Below are positions 63,784 through 64,000 of a stretch of DNA of 64,000 nucleotides, piece after piece (the stretch's first letter is position 1; each line of letters begins with the position of its first letter). The notes under the pieces are model-generated. The model was not told the DNA's origin, ran no database searches, and saw only the letters and a list, made by a program, of their open reading frames with translations. Location: assembly GCF_010728925.1 (NCBI RefSeq), contig NZ_AP022608.1, positions 4,154,001-4,218,000 of the forward strand. The letters run 5' to 3'. The DNA is from Mycolicibacterium gadium (GTDB taxonomy: Bacteria > Actinomycetota > Actinomycetes > Mycobacteriales > Mycobacteriaceae). The translations under genes and the position numbers were made by a program.

Positions 63784-64000
63784 CGCCGTTCGAGCCTGTC
63801 GAAGTCGTCGGACAAGGCCGCGGCCAACTCGATGACCCGGCGCCGGAAGTCCTTGCCGAGCAGGTCGAGCTGGATCTCGGTGCCGGCCGCGATGTGCTTG
63901 TCATACGGCAGCACAATGACTCGGCCCGGCGGGACATGGCGCTCGAACTGCTGCACCAGATCCTCGATATCGATGTTCGGTCTGCCCGGCACGACGTGGT
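63780..64000 (-). CDS. espI: C-terminal end of EspI-type MinD-like ATPase (partial)
   Basis: The coding sequence runs off the right edge; 73 C-terminal residues are visible (PNIDIEDLVQQFERHVPPG, RVIVLPYDKHIAAGTEIQLD, RRRVIELAAALSDDFD). This matches the end of the ESX-1 MinD-like ATPase EspI (Rv3876), as does its overlap with eccD1. The ATP-binding part lies outside the window. Confidence 0.85.
   Translation of the reverse strand, partial: HVVPGRPNIDIEDLVQQFERHVPPGRVIVLPYDKHIAAGTEIQLDLLGKDFRRRVIELAAALSDDFDRLERR

Overview
The window is from a high-GC actinobacterium and almost certainly a fast-growing mycobacterium (Mycolicibacterium-like). The evidence is an ESX-1 (type VII secretion) block with EccD1, the end of an EspI-type ATPase and an EspK-like protein; the TreS-Mak trehalose-to-glycogen pair; Dps1; a PncA with the same catalytic residue numbering as the M. 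tuberculosis enzyme; CYP138-type P450s beside a TetR and MsrA; PknH-like kinases; and a 13E12-family remnant with a LexA box. The block TetR / cyp138 / msrA / SnoaL-like / epimerase / DUF427 / AlkA-like has, in inverted orientation, the order I remember for M. tuberculosis Rv0135c-Rv0142. Genes are dense, with many 1-8 nt overlaps. I saw no rRNA, tRNA, IS element or CRISPR array.

Layout. 0-6 kb: thioesterase, bicupin, a lipid pair (PlsC plus CDP-alcohol phosphatidyltransferase), Dps, AlkA-like glycosylase, DUF427, SRPBCC. 6-13.2 kb: FAD oxidoreductase, then signalling module 1 (PknH_C-type lipoprotein, DUF7373-type lipoprotein, NTF2-like lipoprotein, PknH-like kinase, FHA/double-HTH protein). 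13.2-23.8 kb: enoyl-CoA hydratase, methyltransferase, amidohydrolase, a short ECF sigma factor with an SDR, a 925-residue LuxR-type ATPase regulator, an epimerase/SnoaL pair behind a KstR-type box, MsrB-MsrA and a thioesterase. 23.8-33 kb: two P450s with a divergent TetR, then a second TetR bordering a cluster (two methyltransferases, geranylgeranyl-reductase-like protein, alpha/alpha-barrel protein, GT4 glycosyltransferase); matching palindromes lie at both ends of that cluster. 33-36 kb: a DUF3224 stub, two flavin/F420-type proteins, a 13E12 relic and an SOS-box-controlled hypothetical gene, and a C39-like protein. 36-46.5 kb: acyl-CoA dehydrogenase, zinc alcohol dehydrogenase, a four-gene translationally coupled membrane operon with a cupredoxin-like lipoprotein, PncA, enoyl-CoA hydratase, GlgX. 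46.7-51.8 kb: signalling module 2, including a Ser/Thr kinase whose extracytoplasmic part is a siderophore-binding-protein fold. 52-55.6 kb: hypothetical gene, Mak, TreS. 56-64 kb: ESX-1 locus.

Functional themes are envelope lipid and glycan metabolism (PlsC/CDP-alcohol enzyme, GT4 cluster, GlgX, TreS-Mak), surface sensing by kinases with paralogous lipoproteins, oxidative-stress protection (Dps, MsrA/B, F420/FMN proteins), fatty-acid and steroid-type catabolism, and protein secretion. The most unusual items are the kinase/substrate-binding fusion, the GGACA-N2-TGTCC regulon around the GT4 cluster, the coupled membrane operon, the two SOS boxes near 34.3 and 34.95 kb, and the remodelled ESX-1 region. 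All calls come from reading the sequence and from recalled family knowledge; no database search was run.
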